Shown here piece after piece: positions 1 through 8,081 of a stretch of DNA of 64,000 nucleotides. The notes beneath the pieces were generated by a model. The model was not told where the DNA came from. It saw only the letters and a program-made list of their open reading frames with translations, and did no database searches. The stretch is from NCBI RefSeq assembly GCF_001573155.1, contig NZ_JRWG01000003.1, positions 248,001-312,000 of the forward strand, written 5' to 3'. Both the position numbers and the translations under genes were made by a program. How positions within the stretch are numbered: position 1 is the first letter of the stretch; every line of letters begins with the position of its first letter. Source of the DNA: Aequorivita aquimaris. GTDB taxonomy: Bacteria > Bacteroidota > Bacteroidia > Flavobacteriales > Flavobacteriaceae.

Positions 1-13
1 GAACTCCCTCTTT

Positions 14-1051
14 ATGAAAGAAGAAATAAAAGCCCACAATAACGTGTTGGAACTTATAGGCAACACACCGTTGATTAAGCTTAACAAGATTACCCAAAAG
101 ATGAAGGGTAATTATTTCGCAAAGGTTGAAGCATTCAACCCGGGGCATTCTACAAAAGACCGCATTGCACTTTACATTATTGAAGAAGCCGAAAGAAAAG
201 GCATTTTAAAACCTGGCGACACCATTATTGAGACCACCAGTGGCAATACAGGTTTCAGTATTGCGATGGTTAGCATCATTAAGGGTTACGAATGTATTTT
301 GGCAGTAAGTTCAAAATCCTCGGCAGATAAGATTGATATGCTGAAAACCATGGGCGCCAAGGTTTATGTGTGCCCGGCCCACGTGAGCGCGGACGATCCA
401 CGTTCATATTACGAAGTTGCGAAAAGACTTCACAACGAAATAAAAGGTTCGGTTTATATCAATCAATATTTTAACGAGTTGAATATTGATGCGCATTACC
501 AAACTACCGGCCCAGAAATCTGGGAGCAGACTGCTGGTAAAATCACACATTTAGTGGCTTGCAGCGGAACTGGAGGAACAATCTCTGGAACGGCTCGTTT
601 CTTAAAAGAGCAAAACCCGAATATAAAAGTTATAGGAATCGACGCTTACGGCTCGGTTCTTCAAAAATATCACCAAACCAAGGAGTTTGACGCAAACGAA
701 ATCTATCCCTACCGAATTGAAGGTTTGGGCAAGAATTTAATTCCAACCGCAACCGATTTCAATATTATTGATAAGTTTGAAAAAGTAACGGACGAGAGCA
801 GCGCGCACACGGCCCGTGAGCTTGCAAAAACCGAAGGGCTGTTTGTAGGGTACACCAGCGGCGCGGCGATGCAGGGTTTGAAACAGTTGGAAGAAGAAGG
901 CGAATTTGATGAAAACAGCAACATTGTAGTTATATTCCCAGACCACGGTTCACGATATATGAGTAAGATTTACAACGATGATTGGATGAACCAGCAAGGT
1001 TTCTTTGATTCTGAAACTGCAGAAATTCATAAAATTGAGTACGTAAAGTAA
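14..1051 (+). CDS. PLP-dependent beta-replacing synthase, cysteine/cysteate synthase-like
   Basis: A 345-residue fold-type II PLP enzyme of the cysteine synthase/cystathionine beta-synthase family, without heme or CBS domains. The Schiff-base lysine is K48 in NPGHSTKDR, where family members usually read NPGGSVKDR; the altered residues next to the lysine hint at a different substrate. TSGNTG (about 77-82) is the substrate loop and SGTGGTISG (about 185-193) holds the PLP phosphate. The next gene on the same strand is an alpha-oxoamine synthase, so I infer that it makes cysteate for sulfonolipids; ordinary cysteine synthase remains possible. ATG at 14 follows an AT-rich leader cut by the window edge, so promoter and upstream partners are not visible. 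Confidence 0.85.
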   Translation: MKEEIKAHNNVLELIGNTPLIKLNKITQKMKGNYFAKVEAFNPGHSTKDRIALYIIEEAERKGILKPGDTIIETTSGNTGFSIAMVSIIKGYECILAVSSKSSADKIDMLKTMGAKVYVCPAHVSADDPRSYYEVAKRLHNEIKGSVYINQYFNELNIDAHYQTTGPEIWEQTAGKITHLVACSGTGGTISGTARFLKEQNPNIKVIGIDAYGSVLQKYHQTKEFDANEIYPYRIEGLGKNLIPTATDFNIIDKFEKVTDESSAHTARELAKTEGLFVGYTSGAAMQGLKQLEEEGEFDENSNIVVIFPDHGSRYMSKIYNDDWMNQQGFFDSETAEIHKIEYVK

Positions 1052-1057
1052 TTTTAG

Positions 1058-1079
1058 ACCCGCCTACCACTAGGCAGGT
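1058..1079. repeat. short imperfect palindrome next to a heptamer array
   Basis: ACCCGCCTA and TAGGCAGGT pair around a CCAC loop with one mismatch. It lies 7 bases after the first gene and runs directly into the 7-bp array at 1079. No U-run follows, so it is not a classical terminator. Confidence 0.6.
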
Positions 1080-1106
1080 TTACGATTTTAGATATACGAT
1101 TTAAAA
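1079..1106. repeat. heptamer array, consensus TTTACGA
   Basis: Four consecutive 7-bp units (TTTACGA, TTTTAGA, TATACGA, TTTAAAA) in perfect phase. The reverse complement, TCGTAAA, is the unit found upstream of rnz and miaE. Confidence 0.65.
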
Positions 1107-1134
1107 ACCGATTGTTATTTTCAATCGGTTTTTT
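1103..1134 (+). terminator. rho-independent terminator after the PLP synthase
   Basis: Stem ACCGATTG/CAATCGGT with a seven-base loop, preceded by an A-run and followed by a run of six Ts. It separates the first gene from the alpha-oxoamine synthase, so the two probably have separate transcripts or partial read-through. Confidence 0.75.
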
Positions 1135-1150
1135 ATTTGGATTTGGGTTG

Positions 1151-1192
1151 TCTAAAATCTCACGACTAAAATCCAATATCTCACAAATAATT
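1151..1192. repeat. heptamer array, TCTCACG/TCTAAAA type
   Basis: Six units of 7 bp (TCTAAAA, TCTCACG, ACTAAAA, TCCAATA, TCTCACA, AATAATT) in phase, immediately upstream of the -7 box of the next gene. The TCTCACG unit recurs in the array at 39426. Confidence 0.6.
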
Positions 1193-1196
1193 TAAT

Positions 1197-1204
1197 TAAT
1201 TTTG
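1197..1204 (+). promoter_or_regulatory. -7 box TAATTTTG for the alpha-oxoamine synthase
   Basis: Perfect match to the Bacteroidota -7 consensus TAnnTTTG, 25 bases before ATG 1230. No good -33 TTTG is visible at the usual spacing. Confidence 0.5.
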
Positions 1205-1229
1205 TCCCAAATTTTTAACTAAAGATTTA

Positions 1230-2495
1230 ATGAAAGATTTATTCGATAAAATCTATAAAGATAAAGGTCCATTGGGAAAATGGGCCGAACAAGCGGAAGG
1301 CTACTTTGTTTTCCCAAAACTGGAAGGCCCCATTTCCAATAGAATGAAATTTAAGGGCAAGGAGGTAATCACTTGGAGCATCAATGATTATTTAGGGCTT
1401 GCCAACCACCCTGAAGTTAGAAAGGTAGATGCCGAAGCCGCCAAAAAATGGGGTTCTGCCTACCCAATGGGTGCACGAATGATGAGCGGCCATACCGATC
1501 TTCACGAACAACTTCAAAGAGAACTCGCAGCATTTGTACATAAAGAAGCAGCTTATTTGCTGAATTTTGGATACCAGGGAATGGTTTCAACCATAGACGC
1601 GCTTGTTTCAAAAGACGATGTGATTGTTTACGATGTTGATGCCCATGCTTGTATTATTGATGGCGTTCGTCTTCATTTGGGCCAGCGCTTTACTTACAAG
1701 CACAACGATATGGAAAGTATCGAAAAAAACCTGCAGCGCGCCACAAAAGTTGCCGAAAAAACGGGTGGCGGAATTCTTCTTATTTCTGAAGGTGTTTTCG
1801 GAATGCGCGGCGAGCAAGGAAAATTGAAAGAAATTATTGCACTTAAGGAAAAATACAATTTCCGATTTTTCGTGGATGATGCCCATGGTTTCGGAACGCT
1901 TGGAAAAACAGGTGCCGGAGCAGGTGAGGAGCAGGGAGTGCAAGATGGAATAGACGTATATTTTGCAACTTTCGCAAAATCCATGGCGAGTACGGGAGCA
2001 TTTATTGCGGGTGATGAGGAAATAATGAATTACCTAAAATATAATCTGCGTTCGCAAATGTTCGCAAAATCATTGCAGATGGTTTTGGTTGAAGGTGCAT
2101 TGAAGCGTTTGGACATGCTTCGCACCATGCCCGAACTGAAAGAAAAGCTTTGGGAAAACGTAAATGCTTTGCAGGGCGGACTTCGCAAAAGAGGCTTTGA
2201 CCTTGGAACTACCCAAAGCTGCGTAACTCCCGTTTATTTAAAAGGAAGTATTCCAGAGGCGATGGCTTTGGTAAAAGATCTTCGTGAAAACCACGGTATT
2301 TTCTGCTCGATTGTAGTTTATCCGGTAATACCGAAAGGATTGATCCTTTTAAGAATGATTCCAACGGCTTCGCACACCATGCAGGATATTGAAGAGACTT
2401 TGGACGCGTTTTCATCCATCCGTGAGCGCTTGGAGAACGGAACTTACAAACGACTTTCCGCTGCTGTTGCTGAGGCGATGGGAGAGAAGATTTAA
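1230..2495 (+). CDS. alpha-oxoamine synthase (AOS) family acyltransferase; probable cysteate or serine C-acyltransferase
   Basis: A 421-residue fold-type I PLP enzyme related to serine palmitoyltransferase, KBL and BioF. The PLP lysine is K250 in ATFAKSMAS; the aspartate of DDAHGFGTLG (about 213-222) and the glycine-rich N-terminal NDYLGLANHPEV segment are typical. Enzymes of this family condense an amino acid with a fatty acyl thioester and release CO2. In Flavobacteriia the family includes the cysteate acyltransferase of capnine-type sulfonolipids. Its neighbour, a cysteine/cysteate synthase-like enzyme, supports that reading over ceramide-type SPT; BioF is less likely because no bio genes are near. 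The length is normal and a strong terminator follows. Confidence 0.85.
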   Translation: MKDLFDKIYKDKGPLGKWAEQAEGYFVFPKLEGPISNRMKFKGKEVITWSINDYLGLANHPEVRKVDAEAAKKWGSAYPMGARMMSGHTDLHEQLQRELAAFVHKEAAYLLNFGYQGMVSTIDALVSKDDVIVYDVDAHACIIDGVRLHLGQRFTYKHNDMESIEKNLQRATKVAEKTGGGILLISEGVFGMRGEQGKLKEIIALKEKYNFRFFVDDAHGFGTLGKTGAGAGEEQGVQDGIDVYFATFAKSMASTGAFIAGDEEIMNYLKYNLRSQMFAKSLQMVLVEGALKRLDMLRTMPELKEKLWENVNALQGGLRKRGFDLGTTQSCVTPVYLKGSIPEAMALVKDLRENHGIFCSIVVYPVIPKGLILLRMIPTASHTMQDIEETLDAFSSIRERLENGTYKRLSAAVAEAMGEKI

Positions 2496-2500
2496 AACAA

Positions 2501-2527
2501 ATTCCTGCGAAGGCGGGAATCTCATGA
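2501..2527. repeat. dispersed palindrome, GCGAAGGC family, copy 1
   Basis: ATTCCTGCGAAGGCGGGAAT followed by CTCATGA, starting 5 bases after the stop codon of the AOS gene. Other copies are at 43998, 46912 and, inside rnpB, 62733. Confidence 0.75.
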
Positions 2528-2534
2528 TATTAAA

Positions 2535-2564
2535 AAAATCCACCTTTTTTGGTGGATTTTTTTA
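2535..2564 (+). terminator. rho-independent terminator
   Basis: AAATCCACC/GGTGGATTT stem around a T6 loop, flanked by A and T runs, so it can work in both directions between the convergent AOS gene and the small minus-strand pair. Confidence 0.8.
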
Positions 2565-2574
2565 TAATAAAAAT

Positions 2575-2838
2575 TTATAAATCGAAATCTGGACTTTGTT
2601 GATCTAAATCCGCATCCTCGTCGTAATGAGGGTATTCATAAATAGTACCCTTATAATGTTCAGCTGGATCATAGTCTTCGGGGTTTCTATGAAATCTATC
2701 CTTTTCTCTTTGTTCAATTTCGTTGTAGTCATCAATAAATGTTTTTATTAAAATAACCTTTTCTTTTGAAACTTTACTCATTGAATGTAGGCTTCTTAAA
2801 TATCCAAGAATATATATAAGCAAATCTCTTTTGTCCAT
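2575..2838 (-). CDS. small uncharacterised protein with acidic tail
   Basis: An 87-residue protein I do not recognise. The first 45 residues look helical (DLLIYILGYLRSL, then KEKVILIKTFIDDYNEIE), followed by a charged stretch and an Asp/Tyr-rich acidic tail ending in DFDL. It starts 9 bases after the next minus-strand gene, which has a similar helix-turn-helix-like pattern around a GY pair, so the two may be diverged copies in one operon. The DNA is AT-richer than its neighbours. No signal peptide or membrane segment. Confidence 0.6.
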   Translation of the reverse strand: MDKRDLLIYILGYLRSLHSMSKVSKEKVILIKTFIDDYNEIEQREKDRFHRNPEDYDPAEHYKGTIYEYPHYDEDADLDQQSPDFDL

Positions 2839-2847
2839 ATTTATTTT

Positions 2848-3036
2848 TTAAAATGGTAAATCATCATATTTTTCATCTAAGGAAAAAGGATAGTCTGCTT
2901 CCAATGCATTAGAAATTTTACTTATCATTTTTTCAATTTGATTTTTCTTAATAAAATCATTTTCTGCTATCGCATCAATATATCCAGAAACCCAAGTTAA
3001 TGTTTCATTAAATTTATTATTGTTTTCAATTTCCAT
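2848..3036 (-). CDS. small uncharacterised protein, possible paralogue of its neighbour
   Basis: A 62-residue protein with an ETLTWVSGYIDAI helix and a KKNQIEKMISKISNALE helix, ending in the acidic DEKYDDLPF. The WVSGYIDAI...KKNQIEKMISKI layout parallels ILGYLRSL...KEKVILIKTF in the downstream protein. It is not recognised as a known family. The ATG is preceded by an AT-rich leader. The reality of the gene rests on the tight spacing of the pair and sensible composition. Confidence 0.55.
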   Translation of the reverse strand: MEIENNNKFNETLTWVSGYIDAIAENDFIKKNQIEKMISKISNALEADYPFSLDEKYDDLPF

Positions 3037-3054
3037 TACACGTAATTATTAATT

Positions 3055-4173
3055 TTAAATATCCTTCCTAAACGTACTCCGCTCCTTATGCTGCACAGGA
3101 TTATAATCTTTCCAAAGCAACTGCACGGCAGTGTTTTCCTTTAATTCAGGATTTGTTTCAACAGTCTGGATTCCTTTGGAATTGAAGAGGTGTTGCATTT
3201 CTTCAAAAATAATTGCAGTAACGCCCTTGCCTTGGTATTCGGGGTCAATTCCTATTAAATAAAAAGCGGCGGTGTCGTTCTTTTTCTGCGCTTTCAAAAT
3301 ATGGTTCCAGCCAAACGGAAACAACTTGCCATTGGCTTTTTTTAATGCTTTGGAAAAAGAGGGCATTACGATGGAAAAGGCAATCAATTTTCCATCTTTG
3401 TCTTTAATGCAGGTGATATAATCCGGGTGGATGAAGTTGAAGTATTTCTCCTTATAATAATCTATTTGGTATTGCTGGATGGGCACGAATGTTTGGAGCG
3501 TGTTGTAGGTTTTGTTCAGCAAGTCGAACATACTGTCCACATACGGCAAAATTTCCTTTTTGTTTTTAAAACGGATTACGGAAAGTCCGTAGCGCGATTT
3601 CACCAATTCGGAAAATTTTTTCACCTTTTCAAAAATGGACTGCGGCACGTTCATTTTATATTCCACCCAAGTCGCCTGCTTTTCAAAGCCCAGCTTTTGA
3701 AGATGTTCGGCGTAATACGGAAAATGGTACCACGTGATCATCGTGTTCATTTCCTCAAAACCCATTGTCAGGATTCCGGCCTTTTCCATATTACTGAAAC
3801 CCACGGGGCCTTCGGCATATTCCAAATTGTGTTCCCGACCTTTATCAAAAACCTTTTCCAAAAGGGCCTTGGTGACTTCTACATCGTCAACCATATCGAG
3901 CCAGCCAAAACGTATTTTCTTCTTTTGCTGTTCGTTTATTTCCAAATGGTTCAAAATAACGGCAATTCGACCAACTATTTCGTCATCTTTATAAGCCAAA
4001 TAATACCAAGCCTCGGCATTTTTAAAAACCGGATTTTTCGCAGTATCCAAAGTTTCCATTTCATCTTTAATAAGCGATGGAACCCAATATTTGCTGTCTT
4101 TGTATAGCTTAAATGGAAAAGTGACGAATTTTTTAAGATCACTTTTGGAGGTCAGTTGTTTTATTGTAATCAT
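3055..4173 (-). CDS. GNAT-fold N-acetyltransferase-like protein
   Basis: A 372-residue protein with two halves. The N-terminal half (YYLAYKDDEIVGRIAVILN, about 57-75) has the beta4 strand seen in GNAT proteins, and the C-terminal region (FYLIGIDPEYQGKGVTAIIFEEM, about 291-313) contains the acetyl-CoA pyrophosphate loop Q-x-K-G-V. FKLYKDSKYWVP near the start is typical of the long GNAT-like proteins of Bacteroidota. The substrate is unknown. It is followed 11 bases later in transcription order by no close partner; the outer-membrane protein gene upstream ends 11 bases before its start, so the two may be co-transcribed. Confidence 0.75.
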   Translation of the reverse strand: MITIKQLTSKSDLKKFVTFPFKLYKDSKYWVPSLIKDEMETLDTAKNPVFKNAEAWYYLAYKDDEIVGRIAVILNHLEINEQQKKKIRFGWLDMVDDVEVTKALLEKVFDKGREHNLEYAEGPVGFSNMEKAGILTMGFEEMNTMITWYHFPYYAEHLQKLGFEKQATWVEYKMNVPQSIFEKVKKFSELVKSRYGLSVIRFKNKKEILPYVDSMFDLLNKTYNTLQTFVPIQQYQIDYYKEKYFNFIHPDYITCIKDKDGKLIAFSIVMPSFSKALKKANGKLFPFGWNHILKAQKKNDTAAFYLIGIDPEYQGKGVTAIIFEEMQHLFNSKGIQTVETNPELKENTAVQLLWKDYNPVQHKERSTFRKDI

Positions 4174-4184
4174 ACAAAAATGTA

Positions 4185-5162
4185 TTATTTGCCATCTTCA
4201 TCAAAGTTTAATTCATCTTGGCGTTCTTCTTTTTTATCCTTTTCTTTTTTGTCTTTCATCTCCTTTTTTGCATCATCTTCCAAATATTCATCTTTATTGT
4301 GCATATCAAATCGATAGGCTAAGCCCGCACGTCCATAAAATTTAGACGGAGTATCCTTAAAACTATAAGTAAGTGAGAGATCAACTTGTAAATTTTGATT
4401 AATAAGCGCAGCAGCACCTCCACGCACCAATTGGTCTGAATAAAAGTCACTTTTTAAACCTTGGTTTTCGAGAAAAACTGAAAAATAGCGATTGGTAGCG
4501 TGTGTTAGGGTTAAAATATAGCCATAGGTGGGAAAATCTGTAGTAATGCGGTCCACGATTATGTTGGTTACAAAAACCCATCCGCCAATAAAATTGTTTT
4601 GAGTTGAAAGAACAAATTTCGGACTTATTTTGCCTTCGGCTTCGGGAGTAAATGGATTGTCTGCAAAATCAAAATTGGCGCCTGCATAAATTGAAATTGC
4701 AGGTATTAAATCTGCCCATTGCGTTTTATTATTTGCCTTCCAACTGTAAAGGTTTGGACCTTTAAGTTCACGTTTTCGATAGGGATCATATATTAAATAT
4801 TTTGCACCAAGCGTATTGCTTTTAAAATTTGAAAGGCTGTATTCCCTTGCAACGGCGGAGCGATTATCCGTAACTGAATTTGATTGAAATTCGCCCATTA
4901 GGCTCACTTCCAGACGTTCTTTCCAAAAACCATAGCGAACGGAATAATCAATGCTAAAACCGTTTGTCTCTGTTTTCAAAAGTTCGTGCTTTTCTTTTCC
5001 GTAGCTAAATCCAGTCTCAACCTGAAGTACATTAGTTCCAACCGAAAAAGCACCCTGTGAGCCGCCGGGGCGGTTGGTATTAATCATTTCGGTATATTGT
5101 GCCGAAACAGGAGAAAAAGAAATAGTGCAAAGCAGAAATAGAAAGGGAAGTTTGATATTCAT
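4185..5162 (-). CDS. outer-membrane beta-barrel protein, MetA-pathway transporter-like
   Basis: A 325-residue protein with a signal peptide (MNIKLPFLFLLCTISFSPVSAQ) and then alternating strands typical of the transporter family once named putative MetA-pathway of phenol degradation. NTNRPGGSQGAFSVGTNVLQVETG at the start of the mature part is the best family marker. The C-terminus carries an unusual highly charged Lys/Glu/Asp tail (about 290-325) that would extend beyond the barrel. It probably sits in the outer membrane; the solute is unknown. Confidence 0.75.
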   Translation of the reverse strand: MNIKLPFLFLLCTISFSPVSAQYTEMINTNRPGGSQGAFSVGTNVLQVETGFSYGKEKHELLKTETNGFSIDYSVRYGFWKERLEVSLMGEFQSNSVTDNRSAVAREYSLSNFKSNTLGAKYLIYDPYRKRELKGPNLYSWKANNKTQWADLIPAISIYAGANFDFADNPFTPEAEGKISPKFVLSTQNNFIGGWVFVTNIIVDRITTDFPTYGYILTLTHATNRYFSVFLENQGLKSDFYSDQLVRGGAAALINQNLQVDLSLTYSFKDTPSKFYGRAGLAYRFDMHNKDEYLEDDAKKEMKDKKEKDKKEERQDELNFDEDGK

Positions 5163-5243
5163 GGATAGTTGGGTTTAGTTCAAAGATATAAGATTTTACC
5201 ATTTATTTAATAGTCAACATTCGTCTTTTTCTACACCAATTCT

Positions 5244-5251
5244 TATTTTTG
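5244..5251 (+). promoter_or_regulatory. -7 box TATTTTTG for the DUF4834 gene
   Basis: Perfect TAnnTTTG match 17 bases before ATG 5269, which predicts a leader of about 10 bases. The -33 region is only T-rich. Confidence 0.5.
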
Positions 5252-5268
5252 GAAAGAATTTTACAGTT

Positions 5269-5532
5269 ATGATGACATTCCTAAAAACGATATTAATCGT
5301 TCTTCTGGTATATTTTGGTCTAAAGTTTCTTATTAGGCTGGCAACCCCTTATTTAATGCGCTATATTTCAAAAAAAGCAGGGCAGCAGTTTGAGCATTTC
5401 TTCGGAAATAGTCCAAACGTCAACACCCATCGCGAAAAGGAGGGGAGTATCACTATTGATAAAAATCCTTCACCAAATTCGCGAAATAGTAAAAAAGTTG
5501 GGGAATATGTGGATTACGAAGAGGTAGAGTAG
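5269..5532 (+). CDS. DUF4834 family membrane protein
   Basis: An 87-residue protein with one N-terminal membrane helix (FLKTILIVLLVYFGLKFLIRLATPYL) and a soluble polar tail ending in EYVDYEEVE. This layout matches the DUF4834 family, which in Flavobacteriia commonly precedes the YfhO gene, as here. Function is unknown; the context suggests an envelope or polysaccharide role. Confidence 0.8.
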   Translation: MMTFLKTILIVLLVYFGLKFLIRLATPYLMRYISKKAGQQFEHFFGNSPNVNTHREKEGSITIDKNPSPNSRNSKKVGEYVDYEEVE

Positions 5533-5645
5533 CGGTGATTGCATGAAAGGGGATGATATGGTTTGCAAAAACTTGAGGTAATTCCAGCGTCCAACATTAA
5601 ATATATTTTTCATAATTTCCCCTCTTCAAAATCACAAGCCAAATT

Positions 5646-8081
5646 ATGCAGTCCAACTATAAAAAATCTCTTCCGCATTTAGTTGTTTTTGTTTTGTTTA
5701 TCGTTGCCTCATTGGCCTATTTCAACCCCGTTTTACAGGGAAAAAAAATATTCCAAAGCGATATTGTGCAATATACCGGAATGGCGAAGCAACAGAATGA
5801 TTTCAGAAAAGCTACAGGAGAAGAAACCTATTGGACCGATGCGGCTTTCGGTGGGATGCCTACCTATCAATTGGGCGCAAAATATCCGAACAATTACATA
5901 AAACAGCTCGATCTCGCAATCCGCTTTTTGCCGCGTCCGGCAGATTATCTTTTCCTCTATTTCATAGGAATGTATATTCTATTCTTGGTGCTGAAAGTGG
6001 ATTATAAACTGGCTTTTTTAGGTGCGCTGGCGTTTGGCTTTTCAACGTATTTAATCATTATCCTTGGCGTTGGGCACAACGCAAAAGCCCACGCCATAGC
6101 CTATATGCCCTTTGTTTTAAGTGGAATATTTCTCACCTTCCGCGGAAAATATCTCTGGGGATTTTTACTGCTCACGGTTTCCATGGGATTGGAACTGGTT
6201 GCAAACCACTTCCAAATGACCTATTACTTGATGCTTTTGTTGATAATCATCGGGATTGTTTATTTGATTGATGCTTTTAGGAAAAAATTACTTCCGCATT
6301 ATTTTAAGGCCGTCGGAATTATGGTAGTTGCCGTAATTATTTCCATCGGGTTGAATGCCACAAATATTTTGGCAACCAAGGAATATGCCGATACTTCAAC
6401 CCGCGGAAAAACTGAACTGACCGTAAATGCGGACGGTACCTCAAAGGATAACAAAACAGGGCTTGATTACGATTATATCACGGAATACAGTTACGGAAGG
6501 CTGGAAAGTTTCAATCTTTTCATTCCGCGGTTTATGGGCGGAAGCTCTTCCGAAGCATTTCCGAAGGATTCAAAAACCGTAGAGAGCTTGATGCGGATGG
6601 GTGCTTCTGCGCAGGAAGCCAATCAGGTTTTAAGCCAAATCCCGATGTATTGGGGCTATCAGACCTATGTGGGGGCTCCGGCGTATATCGGCGCGATTGT
6701 GATTTTTCTTGCCGTGCTGGCGCTCTTTTTGGTCCGCGGCAGATTAAAATGGTGGGTGGTTTCGGGTTTTATTTTAACCCTGCTGCTCTCTTGGGGAGAC
6801 AATTTTAAAGGTTTGACCCAATTCTTTATTGATTATGTGCCGATGTACGATAAATTCCGCGCGGTTTCCTCTATTCAGGTAATTATCGAATTAATTCTTC
6901 CAATTCTCGCTATTGTGGGACTTCACCAGTTTTTTAATCAATTTGAAAGGGAAGCGGAAAAGAAGAAAGCCCTGCTCTGGTCCACGGGAATTGTGGGCGG
7001 ACTTACGTTGCTATTTATTCTTTTTAAAGCAAGATTATTCGATTTTGCAAGTCCGTACGACAGCTATTTTAGGGAAGAAATGGGACTTCCTTTCGTGGAG
7101 GCAATCCGCGAAGACCGAATGTCGCTCTTTACTTCCGATGCAATCCGTTCGCTGATATTTGTGTTATTGACGGCCGCTGTTCTCTGGTTTTTTATGAAGG
7201 GAACGCTAAAAAAGGGGTTCGCCGTGGCTGCGCTTTGTGTTTTGGTTTTGGTCGATTTGGTAGGGGTTGATAGAAGATATGTAAATGAAGAAGATTTTGT
7301 GCAAGCCAGATTGGTGGACGAACCTTTCCAAAAGAATGGTGCTGACATCCAAATTTTGGAAGACGATGGGCATTACCGCGTTTACGATGCCACAACAAAC
7401 GCATTCAACAGTGGTCGGGCCAGTTATTTCCACAACGCTTTGGGCGGGTATCACGCAGCCAAGCCGGGTAGAATGCAGGACCTTTTTGAATATTATATCA
7501 GCCAAGGAAATATTGGCATCCTGAATATGCTGAACGTGCGTTACATAATTACGCAAACAAAGAATGGTGGGCCAGTAGCACAGCGCAATCCATATGCAAA
7601 TGGCGATGCGTGGTTTGTGGAAAACGTGCAGCCGGCCAAAAATGCCGATGAGGAAATTCAACTTTTGGACAGTTTAGACACCAAAAAGACTGCGGTTGTA
7701 AATAAAGAATTTCTTTCAAAAATACCGAGCCAAAAAATGGAACGGGATAGCACTGCGACCATTGAACTTTTCAGCCACCAGCCGAATAAATTGGTTTATG
7801 AAGCTTCCACAAAATCGCCTCAACTGGCAATCTTTTCCGAAATATATTATCCAAAAGGCTGGAATGCTTACATAAATGGAAAACCTGCGGAATATTTTCG
7901 TGCCAATTACGTATTGCGCGCAATGGTTATACCTCCCGGAAATAATAAAATAGAATTCAAGTTTGAACCCAAAGTGATACAAACGGGAAGCACCATTTCA
8001 TTGGTGAGCAGTATTATATTTCTTTTGATTTTATTGAGCGGGCTGTATTTCGCCTTTCGCAAAAAAGAACTTAAGGAATAA
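5646..8081 (+). CDS. YfhO family multi-pass membrane protein
   Basis: An 811-residue integral membrane protein with about 12 hydrophobic segments in the first 550 residues, followed by an extracytoplasmic domain (about 560-770) and a final membrane helix (SLVSSIIFLLILLSGLYFAF). The family resembles GT-C glycosyltransferases, with an early QSDIVQYTGM loop after the first helix that could carry the acidic motif. In Firmicutes YfhO glycosylates lipoteichoic acid; in Bacteroidota the target is unknown. A glycosyltransferase follows with no gap (TAA then ATG), so both probably act on the same envelope glycan. Confidence 0.85.
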   Translation: MQSNYKKSLPHLVVFVLFIVASLAYFNPVLQGKKIFQSDIVQYTGMAKQQNDFRKATGEETYWTDAAFGGMPTYQLGAKYPNNYIKQLDLAIRFLPRPADYLFLYFIGMYILFLVLKVDYKLAFLGALAFGFSTYLIIILGVGHNAKAHAIAYMPFVLSGIFLTFRGKYLWGFLLLTVSMGLELVANHFQMTYYLMLLLIIIGIVYLIDAFRKKLLPHYFKAVGIMVVAVIISIGLNATNILATKEYADTSTRGKTELTVNADGTSKDNKTGLDYDYITEYSYGRLESFNLFIPRFMGGSSSEAFPKDSKTVESLMRMGASAQEANQVLSQIPMYWGYQTYVGAPAYIGAIVIFLAVLALFLVRGRLKWWVVSGFILTLLLSWGDNFKGLTQFFIDYVPMYDKFRAVSSIQVIIELILPILAIVGLHQFFNQFEREAEKKKALLWSTGIVGGLTLLFILFKARLFDFASPYDSYFREEMGLPFVEAIREDRMSLFTSDAIRSLIFVLLTAAVLWFFMKGTLKKGFAVAALCVLVLVDLVGVDRRYVNEEDFVQARLVDEPFQKNGADIQILEDDGHYRVYDATTNAFNSGRASYFHNALGGYHAAKPGRMQDLFEYYISQGNIGILNMLNVRYIITQTKNGGPVAQRNPYANGDAWFVENVQPAKNADEEIQLLDSLDTKKTAVVNKEFLSKIPSQKMERDSTATIELFSHQPNKLVYEASTKSPQLAIFSEIYYPKGWNAYINGKPAEYFRANYVLRAMVIPPGNNKIEFKFEPKVIQTGSTISLVSSIIFLLILLSGLYFAFRKKELKE

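Noticed and set aside
2575-3036. Toxin-antitoxin module
   Set aside because: Size and spacing fit but no toxin or DNA-binding motif is visible, so I only describe the pair.
3427-4107. 226-codon open frame antisense to the GNAT gene
   Set aside because: It mirrors the codon bias of the real gene, lacks promoter or domain, and its protein is unlike known families.
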